From assembly GCA_964644555.1 (NCBI GenBank), contig CAZXWI010000061.1, positions 1 through 8,867 on the forward strand: 8,867 bases of DNA. The letters run 5' to 3'. The notes under the pieces were generated by a model that saw nothing but the letters and a program-made list of their open reading frames with translations, had not been told where the DNA came from and made no database searches. A program made the position numbers and the translations under genes. Shown piece after piece: positions 7,405 to 8,867 of this stretch. The stretch's first letter is position 1. Each line of letters begins with the position of its first letter. The DNA comes from RUG14186 sp964644555 (lineage in GTDB: Bacteria; Bacillota; Clostridia; Eubacteriales; Anaerofustaceae).

Positions 7405-8014
7405 TTTGTTTGATCCTTCCTATTGAAATATCTCCTACATAAGCGACATCTTCCGTTGAATATGCCAACGGGAAATTATCCGAAAACAACATCTGGCACG
7501 CAGGGTCGAATTCGTCATCTGCTGCCCAAAGGATAAAATAAATGTATTTTCCGGGCATGAATTCGCATTTATAAGCCACATCTCCCATATCAACTTTCTC
7601 TGCACCCAACTTTTCCATTGCACTTGCAAATTTATCGAGTTTATATCCGAATGAATAAGCCATTCTTTTTATGCATCTGCCCTCAAATTGTCTGAAATAA
7701 GTTTCTCCCCACGGAAGATCTCTGTAGGTAAGTTTATCTTCTCCTGCAGGAGAATCTTTTCCCTCTATCAAATGACGAAGAATGAGTATTTTTTTGTTAA
7801 ACTCATCACATTCCGTTCCGTCTTCGTATCTGAAATCAAATTCGGGGAATGTTGCCGTATAATATTGATCCATCATTTTGAATCTGAATGTGTGAGTTTC
7901 TTCGTTGTATTCGATATTGCATCTGAGTGCCATTTCTTCAGGGTCTTGTTGAACAAACTGTTCTTTGTAGTGTTCGTAAGGGATTCTGTCTTTATTATTC
8001 TTTTCGTATTCCAT
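7388..8014 (-). CDS. DUF3786 family protein
   Basis: This 208-residue soluble protein of unknown function has no signal peptide or membrane helix. The second half carries features I associate with DUF3786: LTYRDLPWGETYFRQFEGRC (95-114), LGAEKVDMGDVAYKCEFMPG (136-155), the acidic ILWAADDEFDPACQMLFSDN (161-180) and STEDVAYVGD (186-195). DPEEMALRCNIEY near residue 24 matches the N-terminal part. Some family members in acetogens and methanogens are fused to Fe-S domains (from memory). This one has only scattered Cys residues (32, 69, 114, 150, 173) and no CxxC cluster motif. ATG 8014 has AAAGGAG six bases upstream, so the start is firm. It is the first gene of the minus-strand block and shares a 17-bp overlap with the MATE exporter, which suggests joint expression. 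The biochemical role is unknown. Confidence 0.85.
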   Translation of the reverse strand: MEYEKNNKDRIPYEHYKEQFVQQDPEEMALRCNIEYNEETHTFRFKMMDQYYTATFPEFDFRYEDGTECDEFNKKILILRHLIEGKDSPAGEDKLTYRDLPWGETYFRQFEGRCIKRMAYSFGYKLDKFASAMEKLGAEKVDMGDVAYKCEFMPGKYIYFILWAADDEFDPACQMLFSDNFPLAYSTEDVAYVGDISIGRIKQIASSL

Positions 8015-8077
8015 TTATCTCTCCTTTATATATTACCAAATCAAAGTTAACTGCATATATTTCATTTTCACTGAATT

Positions 8078-8086
8078 ATTATACCA
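8078..8086 (-). promoter_or_regulatory. Extended -10 promoter of the DUF3786-MATE unit
   Basis: On the minus strand TGGTATAAT (8086-8078) is a perfect extended -10 element. It lies about 64 bp before the DUF3786 start codon. No good -35 box is found 16-18 bp upstream (TCCGTT at 17 bp), which is acceptable for extended -10 promoters. Confidence 0.6.
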
Positions 8087-8214
8087 TAAAACCAATTAAC
8101 AACGGAGGGGAAATTTATAAATATATATGTGTACTCATTCAAAAGATTCATCTGTTCCCTATCAAGCTAAACATAAAACTGCAAGGAAATAAGCTGAGTG
8201 CTTAATGAGGGTGT
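8087..8214. other. Non-coding intergenic stretch
   Basis: This stretch lies between the DUF3786 promoter and the terminator of the broken gene. Apart from a GGAGGGG at 8104-8110 followed, 16 nt on, by an ATG opening a 21-codon plus-strand frame (8127-8192), nothing is supportable. I see no RNA gene, repeat or clear transposon end. Confidence 0.4.
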
Positions 8215-8238
8215 AAAAAAAAGCTTATTACTAAGCTT
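8215..8238 (-). terminator. Intrinsic terminator overlapping the stop of the broken gene
   Basis: On the minus strand AAGCTTA and TAAGCTT form a perfect 7-bp stem with a 4-nt GTAA loop, followed directly by eight T residues (counting the last two of the stem). The TAG stop of the broken gene (8233-8231) is partly inside the stem. This marks the 3' end of that gene and insulates the DUF3786 unit downstream. Confidence 0.75.
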
Positions 8239-8788
8239 CACAAAAGGTGGAATTATAGTTCATACGCATATTTGGAGTTGGTATAAATTTTGATAGATAT
8301 TCATAAAAGTTTACTCTTTCAAAAGAGATTACATTAAATGCTTGAGAATAGTCATTTGATGACGAAATAAAATTGCTCCTATCGTTATTCAAATATAATG
8401 TACACTCTATTTTTTTCGTGCATTATTTTTGTATTGATATATAAAGTTCCTAGTAGCCATATATTGAAAATGATCTATTTTTTCATAAGGGATTGAAATT
8501 TCAATGAGTATACAGAAACCACCATTTATAAAAATAATTTTTTCTTCGGTAGCTATGGCATAGCCATCGTTCAAACTAATTCCTTCAATAGAGCTAGATG
8601 CAAAAATTGCAATTATACATTTGCTATTGTATTTTTTGAAAATTTACGGTACACCTTTTCAGCTCTGATAATTTTAAGAGGGTATATCTCTGCTGCCACA
8701 AGAAAAACCATAATACCTAATATTACTGCAGGTACCCCCAAAAATAAAGAATAGGATATTCTTTAAACAATTCAAAGATCTCTTGTAT
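8231..8788 (-). pseudogene. Frameshifted gene for a one-helix membrane protein with PH-like domain
   Basis: No intact long ORF exists here, but three consecutive minus-strand reading frames join into one protein of about 186 residues. Joining needs one base added at each of three homopolymers: the G5 run (plus-strand C 8735-8739), the A6 run (plus T 8632-8637) and the A7 run (plus T 8410-8416). The length then closes exactly: 558 nt + 3 = 187 codons. The joined protein has a short N terminus, one membrane helix (about residues 12-34, including VPAVILGIMVFLVAAEIYPL) and a basic linker (IIRAEKVYRKFSKKY). A soluble part follows with DGYAIATEEKIIFINGGF and SIPYEKIDHF, a pattern that recalls bacterial PH-like domains. 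The expected start position, 7 nt after GAGG, reads ATA (8788-8786) rather than ATG, so the start may also be mutated; a later in-frame TTG exists. The region is visibly more AT-rich than its neighbours. Neighbouring genes keep T6 and T7 runs in frame, which favours true decay over systematic basecalling error. The family assignment is tentative. Confidence 0.7.
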
Positions 8789-8815
8789 GAATCCACCTCA
8801 ACAAAATTTACAAAT

Positions 8816-8843
8816 GTTATAACATAATAATGTGCACAATCAA
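8816..8843 (-). promoter_or_regulatory. Candidate promoter of the broken gene
   Basis: On the minus strand TTGATT (8843-8838) and TATAAC (8821-8816) are separated by 16 bp. TGT precedes the -10, giving an extended -10 form. It lies about 28 bp before the expected start at 8788, giving a very short leader with GAGGTGG. The gene may still be transcribed although its frame is broken. Confidence 0.4.
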
Positions 8844-8867
8844 TCATTTATCACTTTGCATTCAATT

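Noticed and set aside
8127..8192. 21-codon plus-strand ORF after GGAGGGG at 8104-8110
   Set aside because: Spacing to the ATG is 16 nt, too long. There is no promoter or homology, and the composition looks random.
7927..8205. 92-codon plus-strand ORF across the DUF3786 start and the intergenic region
   Set aside because: It is antisense to the DUF3786 start, ribosome binding site and promoter, with no ribosome binding site or recognisable domain of its own.

Overview
The window is about 8.9 kb of low-GC bacterial chromosome. Gene density, strong AGGAG-type ribosome binding sites, two TTG starts, sigma-A-like promoters, and the mix of families (BrnQ, Soj/ParB, an RluA-type synthase, a MATE exporter, DUF3786, a stand-alone E2-like acyltransferase fold) suggest an anaerobic Firmicute of the class Clostridia. 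The genus cannot be named from this sequence.

Left part, plus strand: positions 145-1005 encode a protein related to the catalytic domain of 2-oxoacid dehydrogenase E2, without a lipoyl domain and with Glu where the catalytic His would be. A near-consensus promoter lies just after its stop. A 117-nt leader with two hairpins then leads into brnQ (1163-2485), a branched-chain amino acid:cation symporter. A strong bidirectional terminator at about 2501-2539 separates brnQ from the convergent minus-strand block.

Middle, minus strand, read from right to left: a DUF3786 protein (8014-7388), a MATE-family exporter overlapping it by 17 bp (7404-5995), parA/soj (5910-5149), parB/spo0J (5129-4266), an unrecognised four-helix membrane protein with a long charged tail (4259-3522), and an RluA-family pseudouridine synthase overlapping it by 11 bp (3532-2561). 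Spacing is very tight from parA onward, so parA-parB-membrane protein-rluA looks like one transcription unit. It is probably joined to DUF3786-MATE by readthrough and may have its own promoter in the 84-bp gap before parA. No parS-like 16-mer was seen in the window.

Right end, 8015-8867: this part looks empty if only intact ORFs are considered, but the minus strand carries a broken gene (8788-8231). Three one-base deficits, each in a homopolymer run, split a continuous reading of about 186 residues: one N-terminal membrane helix followed by a soluble domain that resembles a bacterial PH-like fold. It has a plausible promoter, an ATA codon where the start codon should be, and an intrinsic terminator overlapping its stop. 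This is the main hidden feature of the window. Nothing here amounts to a clear new defence or mobile system. The other points of interest are the altered active site of the E2-like protein, the possible brnQ attenuator, and the unknown membrane protein tied to parAB.
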